In this document: piece after piece, positions 33,164 to 47,200 of the stretch
Layout of the letters: each line of letters starts with the position of its first letter
Numbering within the stretch: position 1 is the stretch's first letter
Assembly (NCBI GenBank): GCA_023053545.1
Contig: JAKZAN010000073.1
Location: 1-64,000 of the forward strand
Reading direction: 5' to 3'
Source: Lepidurus packardi
Lineage: Eukaryota > Arthropoda > Branchiopoda > Notostraca > Triopsidae
Length of the DNA: 64,000 nucleotides
Notes under the pieces: generated by a model
Database searches by the model: none
What the model was told of the DNA's origin: nothing
What the model saw: only the letters and a program-made list of their open reading frames with translations
Translations under genes and position numbers: made by a program

Positions 33164-35884
33164 GAATTAATTAAGTCCGTAAGGTATTAATTAAGTATGT
33201 TATTAATTAATTAAGTCCATAAGAAACAAATTAAGTCCGTAAGGAATTATTTAAGTCCGTAAAGAATTTATTCAGTCCGTAAGGAATTAATTCAGTCTGG
33301 AAAGAATTAAATCAGGCCGTAAGGAATTAATTCAGTCCGTAATTAATTAACTAAGTCCGTAAGGAATTAATTCAGTCCGCAATTAATTAATTCAGTCCGT
33401 AAGGAATTAATTCAATCCGTAAACAATTAGTTCAGTCCGTAACTAATTAATTCAGTCCGTAAGGGATTAATTCCGTCCGTAAAGAATTAATTAAGTCCGT
33501 AAGGAATTAATTAAGTCCGTAAGGTATTAATTAGGTCCGTTATTAATTAATTAAGTCCATAAGAAACAAATTAAGTCCGTAAGGAATTATTTAAGTCCGT
33601 GAAGAATTAATTCAGTCCGTAAGGAATTACTTCAGTCTGGAAAGAATTAAATCAAGCCGTAAAGAATTAATTCAGTCCGTAATGAATTAATTAAGTCCAT
33701 AAGGAATTAATTAAGTCCATAAGAAATTAGTTAAGTCCGTAAGGAATTATTTAAGTCCGTAAAGAATTAATTCAGTCCTTAAGGAATTAATTCAGTCTGG
33801 AAAGAATTAAGTCCGTAAGGAATTAATTCAGTCCGCAAGGAATTAATTCAGTCCGTAAGGAATTAATTCATTCCGTAAGGAATTAATTAATTCGTAAGGA
33901 ATTAATTAAGTCCGTAAAGAATTAATTAAGTCCGTAAGGAATTAATTAAGTCCGTTATTAATTAAGTCCATAAGAAACAAATTAAGTCCGTAAGGAATTA
34001 TTTAAGTCCGTGAAGAATTAATTCAGTCCGTATGGAATTAATTCAGTCCGTAAGGAATTAATTCAGTCCGTAATGAATTAATTAAGTCCGTAAGGAATTA
34101 ATTCAGTCCGCAAGGAATTAATTCAGTCCGTATGGAATTAATTTAGTCCGTAAGGAATTCATAAAGTCCGTTAGGAATTAATTGAGTCCATAAGGAATTA
34201 ATTAAGTCCGTAAGGAATTAATTAAGTCCGTAAGGAATTATTTCAGTCCGTATTGAATTAAATAAGTCCGTAGAGAATTAATTCAGTCCGTAAGGAATTA
34301 ATTCAGTCCGTAAGGAATTAATTCAGTCCGTAAGGAATTAATTCAGTCCGTAAGGAATTAATTCAGTCCGTAAGGAATTAATTCAGTCCGCAAGGAATTA
34401 ATCCAGTCCGTAAGGAATGAATTCAGTCCGTAAGGAATTAATTCATTCCGTATGGAATTAATTAATTCGTAAGGAATTAATTAAGTCCGTAAGGTATTAA
34501 TTAGGTCCGTTATTAATTAATTAAGTCCATAAGAAACAAATTAAGTCCGTAAGGAATTATTTAAGTCCGTGAAGAATTAATTCAGTCCGTATGGAATTAA
34601 TTCAGTCCGTAAGGAATTAATTCAGTCCGTAATGAATTAATTAAGTCCGTAAGGAATTAATTCAGTCCGCAAGGAATTAATTCAGTCCGTATGGAATTAA
34701 TTCAGTCCGTAAGGAATTCATAAAGTCCGTTAAGAATTAATTGAGTCCATAAGGAATTAATTAAGTCCGTAAGGAATTAATTAAGTCCGTAAGGAATTAT
34801 TTCAGTCCGTATTGAATTAATTAAGTCTGTAGAGAATTAATTCAGTCCGTAAGGAATTAATTCAGTCCGTAAGGAATTAATTCAGTCCGTAAGGAATTAA
34901 TTCAGTCCGTAAGGAATTAATCCAGTCCGTAAGGAATTAATTCAGTAAGTAAGGAATTCAATCGATCCTAAAGATTTAATTCAGTCCGTAAGGAATTATT
35001 TCAGTCCGTATTGAACTAATAAATTCCGTAAAGAATTAATTCAGTCCGTAAGGAATTAATTCAGTCCGTAAGGAATTAATTCAGTCCGTAAGGAATTCAT
35101 TAAGTCCGTTAGGAATTAGATAAGTCCATAAGGAATTAATTAAGTCCGTAAGGAATTAATTAAGTCCGTAAGGTATTAATTAAGTCCGTTATTAATTAAT
35201 TAAGTCCATAAGAAACAAATTAAGTAAGTAAGGAATTATTTAAGTCCGTAAAGAATTTATTCAGTCCGTAAGGAATTAATTCAGTCTGGAAAGAATTAAA
35301 TCAGGCCGTAAGGAATTAATTCAGTCCGTAATTAATTAATTAAGTCCGTAAGGAATTAATTCAATCCGCAATTAATTAATTCAGTCCGTAAGGAATTAAT
35401 TCAATCCGTAAACAATTAGTTCAGTCCGTAACTAATTAATTCAGTCCGTAAGGGATTAATTCCGTCCGTAAAGAATTAATTCAGTTCGCAAGGAATTAAT
35501 TCAGTACGTAAGGAATTAATTCAGGCCGTAAGGAATTAATTCAGTCCGTAAGGAATTAATTCAGTCCGCAAGGAATTAATTCAGTCCGTAAGGAATTAAT
35601 TCATTCCGTAAGGAATTAATTCAGTCCGCAATTAATTAATTCAGTCCGTAACGAATTAATTCAATCCGTAAACCGTAAGGAATTAATTAAGTCCGTAAGG
35701 TATTAATTAAGTCCGTTATTAATTAATTAGGTCCATAAGGAACAAATTAATTCCGTAAGGAATTATTTAAGTCCGTGAAGAATTAATTCAGTCCGTATGG
35801 AATTAATTCAGTCCGTAAGCAATTAATTCAGTCCGTAATGAATTAATTAAGTCCGTAAGGAATTAATTCAGTCCGCAAGGAATT

Positions 35885-38800
35885 AATTCAGTCCGTATGG
35901 AATTAATTAAGTCCGTAAGGAATTAGTTCAGTACGTAAGGAATTAGTTCAGTCCGTAAGGAATTAATTCAGTCCGTAAGGGAATTAATTCAGTCCGTAAG
36001 GAATTAATTCAGTCCGTAATTGATTAATTAAGTGCGTAATGAAGTAATTAATTCCGTAGGGAATTAATTCATTCCGTAAGGAATTAATTAAGTCCGTAAG
36101 GAATTATTTCAGTCCGTATTGAATTAATTAAGTCCGTAGGGAATTAATTCAGTCCGTAAGGAATTAATTCAGTCCGTAAGGAATTAATTCCGTCCGTAAA
36201 GAATTAATTAAGTCCGTAGAGAATTAATTCACTCCGTAAGGAATTAATTCAGTCCGTAAGGAATTAATTCAGTCCGTAAGGAATTAATTCAGTCCGTAAG
36301 GAATTAATTCAGTCCGTAAGGAATTAATTCAGTCCGTAAGGAATTAATCCAGTCCGTAAGGAATTCATTCAGTAAGTAAGGAATTCAATCGATCCTAAAG
36401 AATTAATTCAGTCCGTAAGGAATTAATTCAGTCCGTAAGGAATTATTTCAGTCCGCAAGGAATTAATTCAGTCCGTATGGAATTAATTCAGTCCGTAAGG
36501 AATTAGTTCAGTACGTAGGGAATTAGTTCAGTCCGTAAGGAATTAATTCAGTCCGTAAGGAATTAATTCAGTCCGTAAGGAATTAATTCAGTCCGTAATG
36601 GATTAATTAAGTGCGTAATGAATTAATTAAGTCCGTAATCAATTAATTCATTCCGTAAGGAATTAATTAAGTCCGTAAGGAATTATTTCAGTCCGTATTG
36701 AATTAATTAAGTCCGTAGAGAATTAATTCAGTCCGTAAGGAATTAATTCAGTCCATAAGGAATTAATTCCGTCCGTAAGGAATTAATTCAGTCCGTAATG
36801 AATTAGTTAAGTCCGTAAGGAATTAATTAAGTCCGCAATTAATTAATTCAGTCCGTAAGGAATTAATTCAATCTGTAAACAATTAGTTCAGTCCGTAACT
36901 AATTAATTCAGTCCGTAAGGGATTAATTCCGTCCGTAAAGAATTAATTCAGTTCGCAAGGAATTAATTCAGTCCGTAAGGGATTAATTCAGGCCGTAAGG
37001 AATTAATTCAGTCCGTAAGGAATTAATTCATTCCGTAAGGAATTAATTAATTCGTAAGGAATTAATTAAGTCCGTAAAGAATTAATTAAGTCCGTAAGGA
37101 ATTAATTAAGTCCGTAAGGTATTAATTAAGTCCGTTATTAATTAATTAAGTCCATAAGAAACAAATTAACTCCGTTAGGAATTATTTAAGTCCGTGAAGA
37201 ATTAATTCAATCCGCAGGGAATTAATTCAGTCCGTAAGGAATTAATTAATTCGTAAGGAATTAATTAAGTCCGTAAGGTATTAGTTAAGTCCGTTATTAA
37301 TTAATTAAGTCCATAAGGAACAAATTAATTCCGTAAGGAATTATTTAAGTCCGTGAATAATTAATTCAGTCGGTATGGAATTAATTCAGTCCGAAAGCAA
37401 TTAATTCAGTCCGTAATGAATTAATTCAGTCCGTAAGGAATTAATTCAGTCCGTAATGACCTAATTAAGTCCGTAAGGAATTAATTCAGTCCGCAAGGAA
37501 TTAATTCAATCCGCAGGGAATTAATTCAGTCCGTAAGGAATTAATTAATTCGTAAGGAATTAATTAAGTCCGTAAAGAATTAATTAAGTCCGTAAGGAAT
37601 TAATTAAGTCCGTAGGGTATTAATTAAGTCCGTTATTAATTAATTAGGTCCATAAGGAACAAATTAATTCCGTAAGGAATTATTTAAGTCCGTGAAGAAT
37701 TAATTCAGTCCGTATGGAATTAATTCAGTCCGTAAGCAATTAATTCAGTCCGTAATGAATTAATTAAGTCCGTAAGGAATTAATTCAGTCCGCAAGGAAT
37801 TAATTCAGTCCGTATGGAATTAATTCAGTCCGTAAGGAATTAGTTCAGTACGTAAGGAATTAGTTCAGTCCGTAAGGAATTAATTCAGTCCGTAAGGGAA
37901 TTAATTCAGTCCGTAAGGAATTAATTCAGTCCGTAATGGATTAATTAAGTGCGTAATGAAGTAATTAATTCCGTGAGGAATTAATTCATTCCGTAAGGAA
38001 TTAATTAAGTCCGTAAGGAAATATTTCAGTCCGTATTGAATTAATTAAGTCCGTAGAGAATTAATTCAGTCCGTAAGGAATTAATTCAGTCCGTAAGGAA
38101 TTAATTCCGTCCGTAAAGAATTAATTAAGTCCGTAGAGAATTAATTCACTCCGTAAGGAATTAATTCAGTCCGTAAGGAATTAATTCAGTCCGTAAGGAA
38201 TTAATTCAGTCCGTAAGGAATTAATTCAGTCCGTAAGGAATTCATTCAGTAAGTAAGGAATTCAATCGATCCTAAAGAATTAATTCAGTCCGTAAGGAAT
38301 TATTTCAGTCCGTATGGAATTAATTAAGTCCGTAAGGAATTAGTTCAGTACGTAAGGAATTAGTTCAGTCCGTAAGGAATTAATTCAGTCCGTAAGGGAA
38401 TTAATTCAGTCCGTAAGGAATTAATTCAGTCCGTAATGGATTAATTAAGTGCGTAATGAAGTAATTAATTCCGTAGGGAATTAATTCATTCCGTAAGGAA
38501 TTAATTAAGTCCGTAAGGAATTATTTCAGTCCGTATTGAATTAATTAAGTCCGTAGGGAATTAATTCAGTCCGTAAGGAATTAATTCAGTCCGTAAGGAA
38601 TTAATTCCGTCCGTAAAGAATTAATTAAGTCCGTAGAGAATTAATTCACTCCGTAAGGAATTAATTCAGTCCGTAAGGAATTAATTCAGTCCGTAAGGAA
38701 TTAATTCAGTCCGTAAGGAATTAATTCAGTCCGTAAGGAATTAATTCAGTCCGTAAGGAATTAATCCAGTCCGTAAGGAATTCATTCAGTAAGTAAGGAA

Positions 38801-40718
38801 TTCAATCGATCCTAAAGAATTAATTCAGTCCGTAAGGAATTAATTCAGTCCGTAAGGAATTATTTCAGTCCGCAAGGAATTAATTCAGTCCGTATGGAAT
38901 TAATTCAGTCCGTAAGGAATTAGTTCAGTACGTAGGGAATTAGTTAAGTCCGTAAGGAATTAATTCAGTCCGTAAGGAATTAATTCAGTCCGTAAGGAAT
39001 TAATTCAGTCCGTAATGGATTAATTAAGTGCGTAATGAATTAATTAAGTCCGTAATCAATTAATTCATTCCGTAAGGAATTAATTAAGTCCGTAAGGAAT
39101 TATTTCAGTCCGTATTGAATTAATTAAGTCCGTAGAGAATTAATTCAGTCCGTAAGGAATTAATTCAGTCCATAAGGAATTAATTCCGTCCGTAAGGAAT
39201 TAATTCAGTCCGTAATGAATTAGTTAAGTCCGTAAGGAATTAATTCAGTCCGCAATTAATTAATTCAGTCCGTAAGGAATTAATTCAATCTGTAAACAAT
39301 TAGTTCAGTCCGTAACTAATTAATTCAGTCCGTAAGGTATTAATTCCGTCCGTAAAGAATTAATTCAGTTCGCAAGGAATTAATTCAGTCCGTAAGGGAT
39401 TAATTCAGGCCGTAAGGAATTAATTCAGTCCGTAAGAAATTAATTCATTCCGTAAGGAATTAATTAATTCGTAAGGAATTAATTAAGTCCGTAAAGAATT
39501 AATTAAGTCCGTAAGGAATTAATTAAGTCCGTAAGGTATTAATTAAGTCCGTTATTAATTAATTAAGTCCATAAGAAACAAATTAACTCCGTTAGGAATT
39601 ATTTAAGTCCGTGAAGAATTAATTCAATCCGCAGGGAATTAATTCAGTCCGTAAGGAATTAATTAATTCGTAAGGAATTAATTAAGTCCGTAAGGTATTA
39701 GTTAAGTCCGTTATTAATTAATTAAGTCCATAAGGAACAAATTAATTCCGTAAGGAATTATTTAAGTCCGTGAATAATTAATTCAGTCGGTATGGAATTA
39801 ATTCAGTCCGAAAGCAATTAATTCAGTCCGTAATGAATTAATTCAGTCCGTAAGGAATTAATTCAGTCCGTAATGACCTAATTAAGTCCGTAAGGAATTA
39901 ATTCAGTCCGCAAGGAATTAATTCAATCCGCAGGGAATTAATTCAGTCCGTAAGGAATTAATTAATTCGTAAGGAATTAATTAAGTCCGTAAAGAATTAA
40001 TTAAGTCCGTAAGGAATTAATTAAGTCCGTAGGGTATTAATTAAGTCCGTTATTAATTAATTAGGTCCATAAGGAACAAATTAATTCCGTAAGGAATTAT
40101 TTAAGTCCGTGAAGAATTAATTCAGTCCGTATGGAATTAATTCAGTCCGTAAGCAATTAATTCAGTCCGTAATGAATTAATTAAGTCCGTAAGGAATTAA
40201 TTCAGTCCGCAAGGAATTAATTCAGTCCGTATGGAATTAATTCAGTCCGTAAGGAATTAGTTCAGTACGTAAGGAATTAGTTCAGTCCGTAAGGAATTAA
40301 TTCAGTCCGTAAGGGAATTAATTCAGTCCGTAAGGAATTAATTCAGTCCGTAATGGATTAATTAAGTGCGTAATGAAGTAATTAATTCCGTGAGGAATTA
40401 ATTCATTCCGTAAGGAATTAATTAAGTCCGTAAGGAATTATTTCAGTCCGTATTGAATTAATTAAGTCCGTAGAGAATTAATTCAGTCCGTAAGGAATTA
40501 ATTCAGTCCGTAAGGAATTAATTCCGTCCGTAAAGAATTAATTAAGTCCGTAGAGAATTAATTCACTCCGTAAGGAATTAATTCAGTCCGTAAGGAATTA
40601 ATTCAGTCCGTAAGGAATTAATTCAGTCCGTAAGGAATTAATTCAGTCCGTAAGGAATTCATTCAGTAAGTAAGGAATTCAATCGATCCTAAAGAATTAA
40701 TTCAGTCCGTAAGGAATT
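35885..40718 (+). repeat. 2417-bp tandem higher-order repeat, two copies
   Basis: Unit 1 is about 35885-38301 and unit 2 about 38302-40718. Markers recur exactly 2,417 bp apart: GTATGGAATTAATTAAGTCC (35895 and 38312), the 21-mer with GTAAGGGAATT (35975 and 38392), the ATCGAT monomer (36388 and 38805; 38265 and 40682) and TCCGCAGGG (37211 and 39628). 2417 is 121 monomers minus three bases. A few single-base differences are visible, such as GTAATTGATT near 36017 versus GTAATGGATT in unit 2. Confidence 0.88.
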
Positions 40719-43700
40719 AATTCAGTCCGTAAGGAATTATTTCAGCCCGCAAGGAATTAATTCAGTCCGTATGGAATTAATTCAGTCCGTAAGGAATTAG
40801 TTCAGTACGTAATGAATTAGTTCAGTCCGTAAGGAATTAATTCAGTCCGTAAGGAATTAATTCAGTCCGTAAGGAATTAATTCAGTCCGTAATGGATTAA
40901 TTAAGTGCGTAATGAATTAATTAAGTCCGTAATCAATTAATTCATTCCGTAAGGAATTAAATAAGTCCGTAAGGAATTATTTCAGTCCGTATTGAATTAA
41001 TTAAGTCCGTAGAGAATTAATTCAGTCCATAAGGAATTAATTCCGTCCGTAAAGAATTAATTAAGTTCGTAAGGAATTAATTCAGTCCGTAAGGAATTAA
41101 TTCAGTCCGTAAGGAATTATTTCAGTCCGTATTGAATTAATTTAGTCCGTAGAGAATTAATTCAGTCCGTAAGGAATTAATTCAGTCCGTAAGGAATTAA
41201 TTCAGTCCGTAAGGAATTAATTAAGTCCGTAAGGAATTAATTCATTCCGTAAGGAATTAATCCAGTCCGTAAGGAATTCATTCAGTAAGTAAGGAATTCA
41301 ATCGATCCTAAAGAATTAATTCAGTCCGTAAGGAATTAATTCAGTCCGTAAGGAATTATTTCAGTCCGCAAGGAATTAATTCAGTCCGTATGGAATTAAT
41401 TCAGTCCGTAAGGAATTAGTTCAGTACGTAGGGAATTAGTTCAGTCCGTAAGGAATTAATTCAGTCCGTAAGGAATTAATTCAGTCCGTAAGGAATTAAT
41501 TCAGTCCGTAATGGATTAATTAAGTGCGTAATGAATTAATTAAGTCCGTAAGGAATTAATTCATTCCGTAAGGAATTAATTAAGTCCGTAAGGAATTATT
41601 TCAGTCCGTATTGAATTAATTAAGTCCGTAGAGAATTAATTCTGTCCGTAAGGAATTAATTCCGTCCGTAAAGAATTAATTAAGTTCGTAAGGAATTAAT
41701 TCAGTCCGTAAGGAATTAATTCAGTCCGTAAGGAATTAATTCAGTCTGTAATGGATTAATTAAGTCCGAAGAGAATTAATTAAGTCCGTAAGGAATTAAT
41801 TCATTCCGTAAGGAATTAATTAAGTCCGTAAGGAATTATTTCAGTCCGTATTGAATTAATTAAGTCCGTAGAGAATTAATTCAGTCCGTAAGGAATTATT
41901 TCAGTCCGTATTGAATTAATTAAGTCCGTAGAGAATTAATTCAGTCCGTAAGGAATTATTTCAGTCCGTATTGAACTAATTAATTCCGTAAAGAATTAAT
42001 TCAGTCCGTAAGGAATTAATTCAGTCCGTAAGGAATTAATTCAGTCCGTAAGGAATTCATTAAGTCCGTTAGGAATTAGATAAGTCCATAAGGAATTAAT
42101 TAAGTCCGTAAAGAATTTATTCAGTCCGTAAGGAATTAATTCAGTCTGGAAAGAATTAAATCAGGCCGTAAGGAATTAATTCAGTCCGTAATTAATTAAT
42201 TAAGTCCGTAAGGAATTAATTCAGTCCGCAATGAATTAATTCAGTCCGTAAGGAATTAATTCAATCCGTAAACAATTAGTTCAGTCCGTAACTAATTAAT
42301 TCAGTCCGTAAGGGATTAATTCCGTCCGTAAAGAATTAATTCAGTTCGCAAGGAATTAATTCAGTACGTAAGGAATTAATTCAGGCCGTAAGGAATTAAT
42401 TCAGTCCGCAAGGAATTAATTCAGTCCGTAAGGAATTAATTCATTCCGTAAGGAATTAATTAATTCGTAAGGAATTAATTAAGTCCGTAAAGAATTAATT
42501 AAGTCCGTAAAGAATTAATTAAGTCCGTAAGGTATTAATAAAGTCCGTTATTAATTAATTAAGTCCATAAGGAACAAATTAAGTCCGTAAGGAATTATTT
42601 AAGTCCGTGAAGAATTAATTCAGTCCGTATGGAATTAATTCAGTCCGTAAGGAATTAATTCAGTCCATAATTAATTAATTCAGTCCGTAAGGAATTAATT
42701 CAGTCCGCAAGGAATTAATTCAGTCCGTATGGAATTAATTCAGTCCGTAAGAAATTAGTTCTGTACGTAAGGAATTAGTTCAGTCCGTAAGGAATTAATT
42801 CAGTCCGTAAGGAATTAATTCAGTCCGTAAGGAATTAATTCAGTCTGTAATGGATTAATTAAGTGCGTAATGAATTAATTAAGTCCGTAAGGAATTAATT
42901 CATTCCGTAAGGAATTAATTAAGTCCGTAAGGAATTATTTCAGTCCGTATTGAATTAATTAAGTCCGCAGAGAATTAATTCAGTCCGTAAGGAATTAATT
43001 CAGTCCGTAAGGAATTAATTCAGTCTGTAATGAATTAATTAAGTCCGTAAGGAATTAATTCAGTCCGCAATTAATTAATTCAGTCCGTAACGAATTAATT
43101 CAATCCGTAAACAATTAGTTCAGTCCGTAACTAATTAATTCAGTCCGTAAGGGATTAATTCCGTCCGTAAAGAATTAATTCAGTTCGCAAGGAATTAATT
43201 CACTCCGTAAGGGATTAATTCAGGCCGTAAGGAATTAATTCAGTCCGTAAAGAATTAATTAAGTCCATAAGGAACAAATTAATTCCGTAAGGAATTATTT
43301 AAGTCCGTGAATAATTAATTCAGTCCGTATGGAATTAATTCAGTCCGTAAGCAATTTATTCAGTCCGTAATGAATTAATTCAGTCCGTAATGACCTATTT
43401 AAGTCCGTAAGGAATTAATTCAGTCCGCAAGGAATTAATTCAATCCGCAGGGAATTAATTCAGTCCGTAAGGAATTAATTAATTACGTAAGGAATTAGTT
43501 CAGTACGTAAGGAATTAATTCAGTCCGTAAGGAATTAATTCAGTCCGTAAGGAATTAATTCAGTCCGTAATGGATTAATTAAGTGCGTAATGAAGTAATT
43601 AATTCCGTAAGGAATTAATTCATTCCGTAAGGAATTAATTAAGTCCGTAAGGAATTATTTCATTCCGTATTGAATTAATTAAGTCCGTAGAGAATTAATT

Positions 43701-46700
43701 CAGTCCGTAAGGAATTAATTCAGTCCGTAAGGAATTAATTCCGTCCGTAAAGAATTAATTAAGTTCGTAAGGAATTAATTCAGTCCGTAAGGAATTAATT
43801 CAGTCCGTAAGGAATTAATTCCGTCCGTAAAGAATTAATTAAGTTCGTAAGGAATTAATTCGGTCCGTAAGGAATTAATTCAGTCCGTAAGGAATTAATT
43901 CAGTCCGTAAGGAATTAATTCAGTCCGTAAAGAATTAATTCAGTCCGTAAGGAATTAATTCAGTCCGTAAGGAATTAATCCAGTCCGTAAGGAATTCATT
44001 CAGTAAGTAAGGAATTCAATCGATCCTAAAGAATTAATTCAGTCCGTAAGGAATTAATTCAGTCCGTAAGGAATTATTTCAGTCCGCAAGGAATTAATTC
44101 AGTCCGTATGGAATTAATTCAGTCCGTAAGGAATTAATTCAGTCCGTAAGGAATTATTTCAGTCCGCAAGGAATTAATTCATTCCGTAAGGAATTAATTA
44201 AGTCCGTAAGGAATTATTTCAGTTCGTATTGAATTAATTAAGTCCGTAGAGAATTAATTCAGTCCGTAAGGAATTAATTCAGTCCGTAAGGAATTAATTC
44301 CGTCCGTAAAGAATTAATTAAGTTCGTAAGGAATTAATTCAGTCCGTAAGGAATTAATTCAGTCCGTAAGGAATTAATTCCGTCCGTAAAGAATTAATTA
44401 AGTTCGTAAGGAATTAATTCAGTCCGTAAGGAATTAATTCAGTCCGTAAGGAATTATTTCAGTCCGTATTGAATTAATTAAGTCCGTAGAGAATTAATTC
44501 AGTCCGTAAGGAATTAATTCAGTCCGTAAGGAATTAATTCAGTCCGTAAGGAATTAATTCAGTCCGTAAGGAATTAATTCAGTCCGTAATGGATTAATTA
44601 AGTGCGTAATGAATTAATTAAGTCCGTAAGGAATTAATTCATTCCGTAAGGAATTAATTAAGTCCGTAAGGAATTAATTCAGTCCGTAAGGTATTAATCC
44701 AGTCCGTAAGGAATTCATTCAGTAAGTAAGGAATTCAATCGATCCTAAAGAATTAATTCAGTCCGTAAGGAATTAATTCAGTCCGTAAGGAATTATTTCA
44801 GTCCGCAAGGAATTAATTCAGTCCGTATGGAATTAATTCAGTCCGTAAGGAATTAGTTCAGTACGTAGGGAATTAGTTCAGTCCGTAAGGAATTAATTCA
44901 GTCCGTAATGGATTAATTAAGTGCGTAATGAATTAATTAAGTCTGTAAGGAATTAATTCATTCCGTAAGGAATTAATTAAGTCCGTAAGGAATTATTTCA
45001 GTCCGTATTGAATTAATTAAGTCCGTAGAGAATTAATTCAGTCCGTAAGGAATTAATTCAGTCCGTTAGGAATTAATTCCGTCCGTAAAGAATTAATTAA
45101 GTTCGTAAGGAATTAATTCAGTCCGTAAGGAATTAATTCAGTCCGTAAGGAATTAATTCAGTCTGTAATGGATTAATTAAGTCCGAAGAGAATTAATTAA
45201 GTCCGTAAGGAATTAATTCATTCCGTAAGGAATTAATTAAGTCCGTAAGGAATTATTTCAGTCCGTATTGAATTAATTAAGTCCGTAGAGAATTAATTCA
45301 GTCCGTAAGGAATTATTTCAGTCCATATTGAATTAATTAAGTCCGTAGAGAATTAATTCAGTCCGTAAGGAATTATTTCAGTCCGTATTGAACTAATTAA
45401 TTCCGTAAAGAATTAATTCAGTCCGTAAGGAATTATTTCAGTCCGTAAGGAATTAATTCAGTCCGTAAGGAATTCATTAAGTCCGTTAGGAATTAGATAA
45501 GTCCATAAGGAATTAATTAAGTCCGTAAGGAATTAATTAAGTCCGTAAGGAATTAATTAAGTCCGTAAGGTATTAATTAAGTCCGTTATTAATTAATTAA
45601 GTCCATAAGGAACAAATTAAGTCCGTAAGGAATTATTTAAGTCCGTGAAGAATTAATTCAGTCCGTATGGAATTAATTCAGTCCGTAAGGAATTAATTCA
45701 GTCCGTAATTAATTAATTCAGTCCGTAAGGAATTAATTCAGTCCGAAAGGAATTAATTCAGTCCGTATGGAATTAATTCAGTCCGTAAGAAATTAGTTCT
45801 GTACGTAAGGAATTAGTTCAGTCCGTAAGGAATTAATTCAGTCCGTAAGGAATTAATTCAGTCCGTAAGGAATTAATTCAGTCTGTAATGGATTAATTAA
45901 GTGCGTAATGAATTAATTAAGTCCGTAAGGAATTAATTCATTCCGTAAGGAATTAATTAAGTCCGTAAGGAATTATTTCAGTCCGTATTGAATTAATTAA
46001 GTCCGTAGAGAATTAATTCAGTCCGTAAGGAATTAATTCAGTCCGTAAGGAATTAATTCAGTCTGTAATGAATTAATTAAGTCCGTAAGGAATTAATTCA
46101 GTCCGCAATTAATTAATTCAGTCCGTAACGAATTAATTCAATCCGTAAACAATTAGTTCAGTCCGTAACTAATTAATTCAGTCCGTAAGGGATTAATTCC
46201 GTCCGTAAAGAATTAATTCAGTTCGCAAGGAATTAATTCAGTCCGTAAGGGATTAATTCAGGCCGTAAGGAATTAATTCAGTCCGTAAGGAATTAATTCA
46301 TCCTGTAAGGAATTAATTAATTCGTAAGGAATTAATTAAGTCCGTAAAGAATTAATTAAGTCCGTAAGGAATTAATTAAGTCCGTAAGGTATTAATTAAG
46401 TCCGTTATTAATTAATTAAGTCCATAAGAAACAAATTAACTCCGTTAGGAATTATTTAAGTCCGTGAAGAATTAATTCAATCCGTATGGAATTAATTCAG
46501 TCCGTAAGGAATTAATTCAGTCCGTAATGACCTAATTAAGTCCGTAAGGAATTAATTCAGTCCGTAAGGAATTAATTAATTCGTAAGGAATTAATTCAGT
46601 CCGTAAGGAATTAATTAATTCGTAAGGAATTAATTAAGTCCGTAAAGAATTAATTAAGTCCGTAAGGAATTAATTAAGTCCGTAAGGTATTAATTAAGTC

Positions 46701-47200
46701 CGTTATTAATTAATTAAGTCCATAAGGAACAAATTAATTCCGTAAGGAATTATTTAAGTCCGTGAATAATTAATTCAGTCCGTATGGAATTAATTCAGTC
46801 CGTAAGCAATTAATTCAGTCCGTAATGAATTAATTCAGTCCGTAAGGAATTAATTCAGTCCGTAGTGACCTAATTAAGTCCGTAAGGAATTAATTCAGTC
46901 CGCAAGGAATTAATTCAATCCGCAGGGAATTAATTCAGTCCGTAAGGAATTAATTAATTCGTAAGGAATTAATTAAGTCCGTAAAGAATTAATTAAGTCC
47001 GTAAGGAATTAATTAAGTCCGTAAGGTATTAATTAAGTCCGTTATTAATTAATTAAGTCCATAAGGAACAAATTAATTCCGTAAGGAATTATTAAAGTCC
47101 GTGAAGAATTAATTCAGTCCGTATGGAATTAATTCAGTCCGTAAGCAATTAATTCAGGCCGTAATGAATTAAATAAGTCCGTAAGGAATTAATTCAGTCC
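39160..47200 (+). repeat. Left copy of an ~8-kb duplication displaced ~10.4 kb
   Basis: This matches about 49665-57566. The displacement is 10,505 bp at the left end (CAGTCCATAAGG at 39165 and 49670), 10,346 bp at the ATCGAT monomers 40682 and 41301 (51028 and 51647), and 10,366 bp from 44019 onward (54385, 55104). The steps reflect an ~160-bp loss from the right copy near 50.1 kb and a one-monomer difference near 42.4 kb. Monomer order diverges near 47200. Confidence 0.87.
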
